Part shown: positions 8,825 to 19,300 of the stretch, piece after piece
Position numbering within the stretch: position 1 is the stretch's first letter
Layout: every line of letters begins with the position of its first letter
Source of the DNA: Isohypsibius dastychi
Lineage: Eukaryota; Tardigrada; Eutardigrada; Parachela; Isohypsibiidae
Length of the DNA stretch: 20,875 bases
Assembly: GCA_034696485.1 (NCBI GenBank)
Contig: JAQIWT010000416.1
Coordinates: 1 to 20,875, forward strand
Reading direction: 5' to 3'
Position numbers and translations under genes: made by a program
The notes under the pieces: model-generated
Database searches by the model: none
What the model was told of the DNA's origin: nothing
The model's input: only the letters and a program-made list of their open reading frames with translations

Positions 8825-10577
8825 ATGGAAAGCGGTGATGCGAAGGAGAATGGCACTCGATTTGAACCGAAGAAGATCCCACAAAGTCCCATGAAATTTA
8901 ATGGAAGAATCGTTGAACGTTTCACTTCCGCTGCACCGAAACTCTCGCATTCCACCGTAAGACATTTTAAATCCTCCTTTTTCGGGTTGGAATTTGATGT
9001 GATCTGCTTTTCTGTTTGACAGGTTGTAGTTGAAGGGAATATTGGGTGTGGAAAAGCGCAGTTTCTAAATCGTTTTCGAGATATTTCGGAAGCTGTGGTG
9101 AGCTTGACTTCATTTTGATCAAAAGGAGCCATAGCTTGGAGGATTGTCTTGTATCGTACCGGAATGACGATTTCTTGCTTGATTAGGTGCTGGAAGAGCC
9201 ATTGGATTTATGGAGGAACAAGAACGGGAAGAATTTGCTGGTGAGTTCTGTTTAATGATGATTTTTTTTGTAATTGCGATATGATATGGATTTTGAATTT
9301 ATTGTTTTTTTAGAACTGGTTTGTTTTTAGTACGTCCTTGATGGTATTTTTGGTCAGTTTTTTTCATCTTGTTTTTTTTACCTAATTGTTGTGCTGGTTT
9401 TCGACGCTTTTTTTCAGCAGTTTGTCTTATTTCCGGTTCTCGAAAAGTTTCACGTTTTCTACCAGTTTTGACTTTTCGACCTAGTAGACATATATTTTCT
9501 TAGGCGTCGTTCATGTAATCGCCTTCTTCTGTTCTCACGGTGCGAGTTAGAGTTAGCTTGTTTTTATCTAGAATTGATTTTTAATTCGTGCTTTTTCCCC
9601 GAAAAGATTTTTGAACACAAGGAATGATTGTCCAAAAAATGACATGATAGAAAACTTTTCCCCGTCATTTGTCAGCTTTCTTAATATTTCTTTTGTTTTG
9701 TATTCGTTGATTGTCTCATTTCTTCCTTTTGATTTGTCAGAGTTATGATTTTTTTACGCTTTCTCGTTCAATTATTTCTTTTCAGGATCTGATGTACCGT
9801 GACCCGAAAAAGCACAGCTTTGAATTCCAAGAATACGTGATGGAAACGATGCATGATCTCCACAATCAAGGCCTCGACAAACCCGTCACCATTCTGGAGC
9901 GATCATTTTACAGCGCGCGTTACGTATTTGTCGAAAATCTCCGGAAAAAGTAACCAAATTTGAACGTTAACTTTCGTATTTTCAATCTTTTTTGCACAGT
10001 GGAATGCTGACGGAGGAAGAGTATCAGAATCTGGATCATCAATTTAATTCTTATTTGGCCGGAAGTGATGAACCGAAAATTGATCTGATTGTATATATTC
10101 ATACCTCACCGGAAGTGGCTCATGAGCGAATTCTGAAACGCGGTCGCGAAGAGGAATTATCAGTTCCAGTTGTAAGAAAGAAACGTTGTTCCGATCTTCA
10201 GTAGAACAACTCTGGTCTCATCTTGTTTCTGTTGACATTGTTTCAGGATTATCTGAAGCAGCTGCATGATCGTTATGAAGAGTGGTTCACGGAAAAGAAA
10301 TTCCCGATACCCGCGCCTGTTTTGGTAAGGTCAATAAATAAGTACGAGTGTCATTAACTTCTGTTCAAAAATAGCTGCCTTGTAAATGAGGTGGTTTCAG
10401 AATTTGTTTTTTGTTTTGAATTTTATTACCCCACTGTCTCTTTTGCAGATAATCGATGGAAACCAGCCCTTGAAAGATGTCTTTGTGCAGATCGACCAGC
10501 ACAAGGATCGAATTCTGTTTGGTTGGAATAAGGACGCCAAAAACGTAAAGGATGGATCTGAGAAAGATTTGTGTTGA
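8825..10577 (+). CDS. dNK: Deoxynucleoside kinase, TK2/dNK type, copy 1 (267 aa)
   Basis: Seven exons: 8825-8956, 9023-9097, 9187-9240, 9786-9949, 10000-10171, 10247-10324, 10449-10577; phases agree. The family phosphorylates deoxynucleosides to monophosphates in nucleotide salvage. Seen motifs: VVVEGNIGCGKAQ P-loop (45-57), LEEPLDLW (71-78) with the expected EP, LERSFYSARY (124-133) corresponding to the ERS motif, VYIHTSPEV, and the arginine-rich lid KRGREEE (188-194). IPAPVL and the last exon complete the usual C-terminus. Length fits dNK/TK2 proteins (roughly 230-270). The oddity is the P-loop: the Ser/Thr expected after GK is Ala, followed by Gln. In this family that hydroxyl helps bind magnesium, so activity may be altered. 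The 44-residue leader is not clearly mitochondrial. Copy 2 shares the five middle exon lengths exactly. No AATAAA was seen downstream. Confidence 0.9.
9241..9785 (+). other. dNK: Intron 3 of kinase 1 (545 nt, T-rich)
   Basis: This intron is over three times as long as the matching intron of kinase 2 (167 nt, 14815-14981). It is T-rich with many short T runs and has no open frame or repeat that I can recognise. Confidence 0.7.
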
Positions 10578-11031
10578 GCGTATGAAAATTTCTAATTAAT
10601 TGCTACAAGATGCGCTAGAAGTTACCGAAAAGCTCGCACACCGTTTTGTTCCTTAATTTCTCGGAATTCGGTATCCGTGAGACTCTGGTCAGATTTCACC
10701 AGTTAAATACAAGATCGGTTCGAAGGACGGTTTGATTTTCCAGGTTGGCTCTTGAGGTTAGTGGAACAGTAAGCCCAGAGTGGCTGCCGGGTTGAGTCGG
10801 GGCAGTTTGACCGAATGGGTTGCAAAATGTCACCCATGAGTGTGTTTCGGCTATACTGTATATGCATTGAATTTTGTTTTCACATCGTAACATGGTTTCA
10901 CGTCGCGAACTTCCAAAAATCAAACAAAGGGACATTTTCTCGAGATTTAACCGATTGGTCAAGCTAAACAAAAATAAACCAACAGAATCATGCCACATCT
11001 CTCTGCTTCAGAAATAACTGTGAATTTAGCC
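10578..11031. other. Convergent intergenic region
   Basis: This holds the 3' ends of kinase 1 (+) and the Thr-rich chitin-binding protein (-). A 100-codon minus-strand frame at 10998-10696 has no recognised motif and is taken as 3' flank. No canonical AATAAA was found for either gene. Confidence 0.5.
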
Positions 11032-12875
11032 TCACACCTTTTCCAAACCCTGATTCGAGTTTTGGGCACCGACTGCTGCCTGCTCTTCAGCTGCTCGCTG
11101 TGCAGCTTCAAACTTCCTGCGATTGTTGATCGTGATTTGACTATCTTGAATTCCGCCTTCGAAGATGACCAATCCACCAGAGCCTTTTCTTCGTTTATCC
11201 TCGTAGACTTCCTCATCCTTCTCATAAACCGGTGCCTTCGTTTTTCGGACGGGGTTTCTGTAGGACTTGCGCGTAGTTGTCTCCTCATCTTCATACGGAG
11301 CGTCCGTCACGTACTCTAGTGTAGTGGTCTTCCGCGTAGAGTCACGTGTTGGATACGTTTCTGCCGTAGTCGACTTAGTCAGATACACCTTGGTATACGG
11401 TTTCTTCGTTGTTTCGGTAGGGTAGGTTCCAACAGTAGTCGTTCTGGTGGGGTAGGTCTTTACCGTATATCGCGCTCTGGTCGACCTCGTTTGATAGGTC
11501 TTAGTGGCATCCGTTTTCGGAGTGGTTCTCGTGGGATAAGTTCTCCTAGTATAAGCAGCGGTTGTGGTAGCATCGGTTGTAGTCGGGTATGTCTTGGTGC
11601 TGTACTCCTGAGTTGTCGGCTTAGTGGTCTCCTGAGTGTACTCAGGTGATGTAGTATCAACGTAGTCAATCGTCGTCTTTCTGGTTGGATAAGTCTTTTG
11701 ACCACTCTTCGTGGTATACTCTTCAGTGGTTGTCTCATCAGTAACGTAAGGGGTCGTTGACCGAGTTGTCGTTTCTGTTGGGTACGTCTTGGTGGTATAC
11801 TTCTTCAGTGTTGTCCGAGTAGGATAAGTTCTCTGGGTGTATTCCGCAGTGGGTGAATCAGTGTAGCCTTGTGTGCTTGTTCGAGTTGGGTATGTTTTTC
11901 TGCTGCTCTTTGTGGTGTAGTCGTCTGTGGTAGTATCCGTGGTGCCCTGGGTCGTCGTTCGGGGTGGATATGTTTTCCGGTTGGTGTAGTCGGTCACATG
12001 GTATGGCGTGGTGCGCCGTCTCGTGGGGCTTGTGGCTCCGTAAGGATCGTTGGTCGAAGTACCTATCCATACGAAAACAAGACAGTTGACCTTTAGAGAT
12101 TGGCGAACAAGATTAATCTCGTACTTTCGCAGTCGTCCAGAAGGACCCAACCCGGGTGATACAAACGTGGATTGGAGTAGTTTTGAAACTGAGCTGATCT
12201 GAATTGAATCAACTTGATATCAGACATCGTGACCTTTCGTAATTGATGTGAACACAAAACACTTACAATGAACAATCGACGTTATACCACCAGTCGCACG
12301 TCAGAGTGATTTGGTTGAAAATCTACGCCAACGGAATTCTTTAACATAGGTATGTTTCGTTTTGGCCTCAGTTGCTTACCGTTTGGACCGGGCATAAATA
12401 GCTGCTCAGCCCACCGCTTGGATCACAGCGCCGGATAACCTGACAGTCGGTTTGAACATCCGCGTAAAAGCCAGCATGATGGACGTTAGCGCAATTGAAA
12501 CCGGTTGATGGAATTAGAGTCAACTGAGGATAAACATCACGTATGGATTTCGAGCCTTTTAAAATTTTCAGCGCATCCCAAACACATGGAACTTGTGGAT
12601 TCGGTGTATCTAAACATAAGGACTCATGCAATAATATCCGAAACACTTCATCGGTTAACCATCGTACCTAGAAGTACAAATGCTGCTCGTTCCTCTAGCA
12701 CAGTGTTCCTCGCATCATTCACAAGGTCAAGTATCTCCTCATTCGTGATAACGTCAGCCGACGAAACCTAAAAATATTAGACGGGTTGATTGTTTGCTCT
12801 TGACGGTGTATCCTGTTGGAGCCCAACCTGAACCACGACGGTGAACAGAACGCATGTGAAAACGCAGAGCCTCAT
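11032..12875 (-). CDS. Secreted Thr-rich protein with one type-2 chitin-binding domain (512 aa)
   Basis: Six exons: 12875-12828, 12767-12668, 12609-12380, 12322-12267, 12198-12125, 12062-11032; phases agree. Exon 1 plus the start of exon 2 give a signal peptide (MRLCVFTCVLFTVVVQ, then VSSA). Residues 87-143 are a peritrophin-A/CBM14 domain with its six cysteines: C89, C105, C111, C122, C135 and C143, ending in the typical CDWWYNVDC. After the usual arthropod-like tail (QNYSNPRLY) comes a long Thr/Tyr/Pro-rich tract of TYPTRTT-type repeats, then a charged end. One such domain in a long low-complexity protein is the CPAP1 plan of cuticle proteins, so extracellular chitin binding in cuticle is likely. 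The Thr tract should be heavily O-glycosylated. A GTGTGAGG right at the stop could be a donor, so an extra 3' exon cannot be excluded. Confidence 0.85.
11335..11995 (-). repeat. Degenerate TYPTRTT coding repeat array
   Basis: In the last exon of the chitin-binding gene the motif (K/R)TYPTRTT recurs. I count ten units with TYP plus two degenerate ones (TYQT, VYLT). Spacing is irregular, about 10-35 residues, with intervening TTxEYTT-like segments. The DNA units (GTTGGGTA(T/C)GT-like on +) are visibly related but diverged, which suggests old internal duplication under amino-acid-level constraint. Confidence 0.75.
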
Positions 12876-12922
12876 GATTCCCGAGATAAATCAGGTAGTA
12901 CACCAAATCATGGCTGGCCATG

Positions 12923-12930
12923 TTTATATA
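12923..12930 (-). promoter_or_regulatory. TATA box of the Thr-rich chitin-binding gene
   Basis: Minus strand GGATATATAAACATGG contains TATATAAA about 50 nt upstream of the start codon at 12875. That spacing allows a start site about 30 nt downstream and a short leader. The match is good and the position right; no transcript evidence is available. Confidence 0.5.
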
Positions 12931-13816
12931 TCCACCTTGTGAAAAACATGTATCACGGCTAGCAGACGAATCTAGGATAATTTCATCAACGTCTTGTAAG
13001 GTTCAAGTGCCTTATGGGGGCATCATGTGCCTCAAAGCGAATAAATGCAATTTGTTTATGTTTTCTTGATTATCTTTTCATTTCCGAGACGTGACATCAA
13101 CGTCTAAATGTAAGAGAGTTCAGCGCCCCTTTTAGAGGCGAAGTGTGTGAGTGACAGTCAGTTAATGACACTTTTCTTCTCTGAACAAATGAAAAACCGG
13201 ATTCGTGTAAGAATTTCAGTATTTGCAAGCCGATCATTTTGTTTCTGTTTGTGTTTATCTAGGTGAGTTCCTGTTTATTAAACAGTAGATTGTCAAAAGG
13301 CGAAATTGCTCTTCAAGTTTGCGTGAAACTGATTGTTGAATGCTCGTGCAAGATGTCATCTTTTGTCGAGAAGGTGACAGAGATTAATTGCTTGTGAACA
13401 TTATCGATCTTCATCTTGTTTCATCGCTCGATAAACTCACGCACCATCGATCGTCAGATCGCTGTGTCTAGAGGCAGCGATTAAGTTGGTTTATGCAAGT
13501 TTGGGTGCTTTGACGATGGACGGTCGGCAACAGGTGAAGGGAATCGAAAGACCGTACATGAATACCAAAGAACTACGTGAAACCGGGTCATAATGTTGTC
13601 CGGATGTTGTATTAAGAATCAATCTGAGTCCAGCCAGTTCAGGTAACTTCTCGCTGGAAGAATTGTCTGAAGAATACAGTATACTATTCAATCTGTTTCA
13701 AAAGATTCAGGAAACCTCTACTGAATCGAGAGAAGGTTGACTAAGGATGTCCAAAACTCAAAAGCAAAATCGCGTTCCCGACATGTTGTCGAACTGGCTA
13801 TACAAAGACATTCTCA

Positions 13817-13829
13817 CCCCCCCCCCCCC
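13817..13829. repeat. C13 homopolymer run
   Basis: Thirteen consecutive C lie between the cuticle-type gene and kinase 2. It is one of four long G/C homopolymers in the window (also 3-20, 16164-16177 and a C9 at 18932-18940). Confidence 0.9.
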
Positions 13830-14412
13830 TCGCCACCGAATCAATCAGGATTTACAGCAGTTTTAGATTGAAATTTGCAATTAGGTAAAATGTAGTCAGA
13901 ATTCAAGTGATTTATTGATCGGAGCTCTTCCACCTTTCTTGACTTTGTTGAGTTCCTTGACCAGACTTTCAGTCACATTCTGAGAAGTAGATTGTCTTTC
14001 GATATGAACTAGACTAAGTCACATCTTTGCAGACAGAAATCCTGATGAACTTTGCGCCGGAAATCGTTCATTCAACCTTCGCAATCTCGCCACCTGAGTC
14101 AATCTGAATATCTATTCTATTTGTTGCCGTATTTAACGTACTTTGACCGATTTACATTTTACTTTGTTACCTTCACATTTACGTTGTACGGTTCTTACAT
14201 TTTGCTTCGGGTATCAAGCGAATTCACGTTGAGCTCCAGTTCTATCATATTCATATTTGAGATTTTTGGTGCTTATTCAGATAGGTGCGTATCTCCTGTG
14301 CATCTCCAAGAACAACTCATTCTAAAATCCGGCAAACTTTTTTTGAACATATCTTATTTTGATTTTTTGATTGTCTAGGCATCTGGAGTTGCATAGGCTT
14401 GGATTGTTAGGA

Positions 14413-15792
14413 ATGGGCGATTTGAGAGATAATGGGGCTCTACTTGAGCCAAACATTAGGTCACCGAAACTAGTTTCACCAAATTTTAGCGGGAATGTCA
14501 AACACGCAACTTTCGGCGCGCCAAAATCTTCACATTTAACCGTAATTAATTGCGGCGTTGATGTGTCTCAACTCCCAACTCAAACTTTGAGTTACCCTGA
14601 AATGTTCCAGGTTGTTGTCGAAGGAAATATTGGAGCTGGAAAAGCGCAGTTTCTGAATCATTTTCGAGGGACCCCTGGAGTACAGGTAATTCAACAGGCT
14701 CTATGAAATTTTTGATGCCATGATTATACGCAAAACAGGATTATATTCAATGTTCCATAGGTGCTGGATGAGCCTCTGGATTTGTGGAGAGATAAGAACG
14801 GGAAGAACTTGTTGGTGAGTTTTGATATTTCGCCCAAACCACACAATAAACGTAATTCTCAAACTGACAACCTCATTTTCGGAAAATCATGTAGTCTGTT
14901 CAAGATACAATAACAATCTCGAATTTGAACCAGAGATATCTTCAGTTATTTCATTACAGGTTGTATTCTGTTTTTGTTTAGGATCTGATGTACCTTGATC
15001 CGAAAAAACACAGCTTTGAATTCCAAGAATATGTGATGGAAACAATGTATGATCTACACAATCAAGGTCACGACAAACCGGTCTGCATTCTGGAGCGTTC
15101 GTTCTTTAGCGGGCGGTTCATTTTTATCGAGAATCTTCGCAAGAAGTACGAAACGAATTAATCTGTGAAATCTATATACTTTCCGATGATATGAGTGTTT
15201 TTCCACAGCGGCATGCTGACAGAAGAAGAATACCAGAATCTGGACCGCAAATTTCGTTCCTATTTAGCCGGAACTGATGGACCGAAGATTGATCTGATAG
15301 TGTACATTTATACTTCCCCCGAAGTGGCTCATGAACGAATTCTGAAACGCGGTCGCGAAGAGGAATTATCAATTCCAGTTGTAAGAAGAAATATGTGTTT
15401 CAGAAGTTCGATAATGATGTATCAGCAATCTCACAATTCTCTGGACTGCTTTGTTATTTTTCAGTATTATCTGGAACAGATCCACGAAAGATACGAGGAA
15501 TGGCTTACCGAGGGAAAATTCACGATACCCGCGCCAGTTCTCGTACGGTTTCTTTCTCAGCTGCTCGATCAACTTAAAATTTTTATTCCATGTTGTATTC
15601 GAATTTCAATCCGCTTTTCAGTTCAAACTCTGACCAATATCTAATTCAGATCTTGTGTATAATCTGCAAATCATTTTTCAGAGAATCGATGGAAATCAGC
15701 CGCTGAAAGATGTCATCGCCCAGATTGACAAACATAATGACCGAATTTTGTTCAATCAGAGCGGGATACCCAACACACAGAGTATACCCTGA
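14413..15792 (+). CDS. dNK: Deoxynucleoside kinase, TK2/dNK type, copy 2 (260 aa)
   Basis: Seven exons: 14413-14541, 14611-14685, 14761-14814, 14982-15145, 15209-15380, 15465-15542, 15682-15792. Exons 2-6 (75, 54, 164, 172, 78 nt) and all phases equal those of copy 1. Motifs are P-loop VVVEGNIGAGKAQ (44-56), LDEPLDLW, LERSFFSGRF, YIYTSPEV and the lid KRGREEE. Ala again replaces the usual Ser/Thr after GK. The two proteins are close in exons 2-6 but differ in the leader and last 20 residues, as expected after an older tandem duplication. The exon 1 end was placed by matching PKSSHLT to PKLSHST of copy 1. The 69-nt intron after it (14542-14610) has no in-frame stop, so a retained form would add 23 residues. 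The start at 14413 gives a leader equal in length to copy 1; earlier in-frame starts are only TTG. Confidence 0.9.
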
Positions 15793-15951
15793 TTTTGTAG
15801 AACGTATCTTGAGCTTGGTTCTGCTCCGGTCGTCAGACTGATGTCTATATTCTAATTTTTTTATTTTTAATTTTCCGTTTCTTGTGTACAATACATTTAA
15901 TGACTGTTTTCATGTGTCTATTATTTCGTTTCTATCTGACGGTGAACGCGA

Positions 15952-15957
15952 AATAAA
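15952..15957 (+). other. Poly(A) signal of kinase 2
   Basis: AATAAA lies 160 nt after the stop codon of kinase 2, within GCGAAATAAAGAGC. It is the nearest canonical signal on this strand. Confidence 0.6.
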
Positions 15958-16049
15958 GAGCGGCCCGAAAAATTCAGTTGTTCACGGGATGGACTTGAGG
16001 TCAAGTAGACCTGGTCAACCAACGTAACGTAAGTCAATCTAATCAGTCA

Positions 16050-16143
16050 ATACGTCTCCTCCAAAAAGCTCAATACACCCCTCATATAAAACAGCATGTT
16101 CAGTCTACGAGGGGGTGTATTGAGCTTTTTGGAGGAGACGTAT
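16050..16143. repeat. Near-perfect inverted repeat, 34/35-nt arms, 25-nt loop
   Basis: Left arm 16050-16083 and right arm 16109-16143 are reverse complements except for one C missing on the left. Each carries GTCTCCTCCAAAAAGCTC or its complement. The 25-nt loop contains TATAAAA (16085-16091). It lies about 220 nt before the Nup93 start codon. It could be a small foldback insertion, a transcribed hairpin, or a structure formed during sequencing or replication. Confidence 0.85.
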
Positions 16144-16163
16144 AATCAATTTCGCTGCCGGCC

Positions 16164-16177
16164 GGGGGGGGGGGGGG
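16164..16177. repeat. G14 homopolymer run
   Basis: Fourteen consecutive G follow GCCGGCC, 20 nt after the hairpin and about 190 nt before the Nup93 start. Such a run could form a quadruplex and is prone to length errors. Confidence 0.9.
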
Positions 16178-16365
16178 CAGCAAGTACGTGCGGAACGCCA
16201 CTGAAAACGATAAACACGCTCTTTTTGTCCAATTTTTTCTGCGTTTCGTTTGTTTGGGAACATCGAACATCCACAAGACCAGAGACTTCAAGTCAACTGT
16301 AACGATGCGCTCAACTTGATCTTCGCCGACTTCTCCTTTCGTCTGTTTCAAAACCAGCAGTCAAC

Positions 16366-19300
16366 ATGGAAAGTTCGATGGATTGGACCAACGCTTCTTT
16401 CTCATCTTCGACTCCTCTTCGGAATAACAGATCCCAATTAAATTCAACTCGCAATATATTTCTTAACACCAGTGTATCCTCCCTGCCCCAAACATCGCAC
16501 CTGGACATCGAGTATCCGTCGAAAAAGTTGGCTGGAGATCAGCAAGGAATTCTCTCTCAAAATGAAATGATTTCTCATCAGCCTTATCAATATCGAAGTG
16601 TTCTACAGCAGTTACGTGATGCAGCAAAGTTGGCAGGAACAGGTATGTTCAGAAAACTAAGTTGAAAACCAGGCTGAATGGTAGTGGTCTTACAGATTCA
16701 TCGGAGAACGCTGAGGAGGTCGCTACATTCGGAACGCTCCGAGTTGCGCCAGTTCCCAGGAATCTTCAGGTAATCATTTGGATACATTATAATTAATTGT
16801 TTTTCCAGAAGAATTCATTGTCCGAGTCTGTGCGGAAATAGCCTTTTCCAGTTTTGTTGTATATACCATATTATGGTACTTGACTGGAATTACTGTATTG
16901 ACTTTTTATTTTCAGGTTTATTTTGAGAAGCAACGGAGGTTGGCCGACGAATCTCAGCTTGATGAGAAACGCCGAGGACTTGAGGAAAGGATTTCAAAAA
17001 TAACAGATGAATTCTCTCGAGAAGAAAGGAAGGAATTTTTGAGGGATGCCGTGGAAGATCTTTCGACTTTGGCGAGAGTTGGTCTAGCGGAATCGATGCG
17101 AAAACGAAGGCTCAAAGTGATTCAAGAGCAATCAAATGGTGGGAACCGGATTCCTGTGCAGAATGGAGAAGATGTCTTGAATTCCGAAGAGAAAGGTTTT
17201 GCCAGATGCGTAAGTAAGATCTGTTTTTTTGAATTAATTAAATATCTGCTTTTTTTATTTGGATTGATTTTTTTCTTCAGCGATTGATATCCCTCGTCTA
17301 CTTTTTAGATGCGCGAATGTAACGAAGCAGTTCTTTGCGGAAACCCAATCAACTTTGTCGACAAATTCACTTCCCTGGCGGAAGTCATCCAGAACCCGAA
17401 AGTAGCTCAACTCTGGAAAGCATTTCAAGCCATCACTTCCTCCTGCCCATCTGCCACATCTTCATCTTCAAAAGATATTATCAAAGCACGCCAAACTGCC
17501 CAGTTCCAAAAAACGCTAATCGCGAAGTCCCGGAAGTACTTGGAATATGCCACTTTCCAATCTGCCGTTCCATCCATTTCCGGTCCACGGAATCTCGACG
17601 AAAACCAGGTGGTTCTTCATTATACTCGAAATCAGCTGATGAAACACAAGTCATCTCTGGCGATCACTTCCGGCAAGATTGAGCAGCTTCCGGAATGGGC
17701 GGTTGTTTATTATTCCTTGAGACTTGGATGTTTGAAATCGGCGATTGAGTTTGTGGGGAAAGGTGAATCGACGAAGGAATTTGGGAAATATTTTGAGGAA
17801 TATGAGCGGAATGGAGGACGATTGTCTGTTGGGACTTCCGGTGAGATGGATCGCGTTTATTCAAAAGCTGGATTCGCGAATGTCGACCCGTTTCGAAAAG
17901 CGGTGTTTGATGTGTTGAAGAAAAGTGGAACGGAGAATGAGGGGAATGAGCTGGCGTTTACTCTGTCGGATTTCCTGTGGATTAAATTGGCGCAGACGGA
18001 TTTCAAGGTGCGTTTTTGACTGAACAAATATTTGTTTGTTCGTGTTTTTCTTGTTTGTTTTGAAATAGAAGTGATAAAAATTCATCTCATCCAAATGTTT
18101 GCCAATTTTTATTTGTCGTTGTATTATTTGCTTTTTTCCGGGAAAACAATGATTTGAACATTTTTATGTTTTAGCCCGACACTTCCGGTCATGGACTGAC
18201 TCTGTCAGCACTCCGAAAACTCGTCCGGGAAAAATTCGACAGTTCGACCAGCGACCCAGCCGAGTCATTTCTTGTCCTACTCTTGACTGGACAATTCGAA
18301 TTAGCCCTTGAAAGACTCTATCGAGATGAAAAACTTCAAATTCACGCCGTTTCGATGGCCATCTCGTTGTTCCATTCGAAAAACCTCATCGTCATCCATA
18401 ATTCGAATTATGAACCGGAACCGGAGTTCTCCGCGTTGGATTTGATTTATCTCGTCAGGAATTTTGTGGGAAAACTCGATGTGTTCTATCCAGATTTGGC
18501 TGTGGAGTTTTATTTTTGTCTTCGAGAATTCACGACTTCCGGCGGAGAAAATATGTTCGAAAATGCGATTCGAGATTTGATACGGAAATCAAAATGCGTG
18601 GATGTTATTTGCGGGAAAATCGAGCCCGGATTTGTTCGGGGTGTCATCTGGAAGTTTCTGCGACAACCGGAAGTGATTATGAAGAAGATTGCGGAGGAAT
18701 TGAGGAAAAGTGGGCGTGGAGAGGAGGCGGTTGTTTTGTATGAATTGGCTGGAAAGAAAGAGGAGATGATGGGGAGCCTGATGGAGTTGCTGGCTGAGAA
18801 ATTATTTTTGCCGGTGGATGATGAAGAGAGAAAGCATCTGAGGAAATCCGCGATGGAATGCGTTATTAGGTATGTTTTTTTGAGAATTCGAAAACTGTTC
18901 CTTTTTTTGTACATCGTTTGAATTGAGCTAGCCCCCCCCCACTATTTAGGTTTTTTCACACTTTTGAAAGTGGTTATAATTTGTCTGTTTTTTCCAGGTA
19001 TAAAAGCGGGGAAAAGAATTCGTCGCGAGTCGCGAGGAATGTTTTCATATTATTGGACTTGATGACCTTTTTGGAGTTGGCTGACCAGAAACAATATAAA
19101 TCCGCAATGAGTCACCTGCAACAAATCGGAATCATCCCTTTAAATGGAGAAAATATTGATCAAGCGGTGAGATGCAGAATTCACACGGAACATTTTCATT
19201 GCGTTTCGGGGAAGAGAATTAAATTGACGTGATTAAATTTTCTGGAACTTGATTTGCTAGAATTCGGTGAATACGAGTGCTTATAATCCAATCTCACCGC

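Larger units (their letters stand above)
12876..14412. other. Divergent intergenic region with C13 run
   Basis: This holds the promoters of the chitin-binding gene (-) and kinase 2 (+). It contains a run of 13 C at 13817-13829. A donor-like GTGCGT at 14285 and acceptor TTGTCTAG ending at 14378 would make a 94-nt intron in the kinase 2 leader. No protein-coding frame is supported: the 14052-14378 frame has no ATG start and is Phe/Tyr-rich from AT-rich DNA. Confidence 0.5.
15793..16365. other. Intergenic region between kinase 2 and Nup93
   Basis: This contains the kinase 2 poly(A) signal, the 35-bp-arm hairpin at 16050-16143, a G14 run at 16164-16177 and the Nup93 leader. No coding frame is supported; the 16096-16302 frame runs through the right hairpin arm and the G run. 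Confidence 0.6.

Noticed and set aside
14052-14378. 108-codon plus-strand frame upstream of kinase 2
   Set aside because: It starts at TTG, is rich in Phe/Tyr from AT-rich DNA and has no counterpart upstream of kinase 1; a leader intron is more likely.
18510-18914. 134-codon antisense frame inside Nup93
   Set aside because: It is the reverse complement of a well-supported Nup93 exon and shows no motif of its own.
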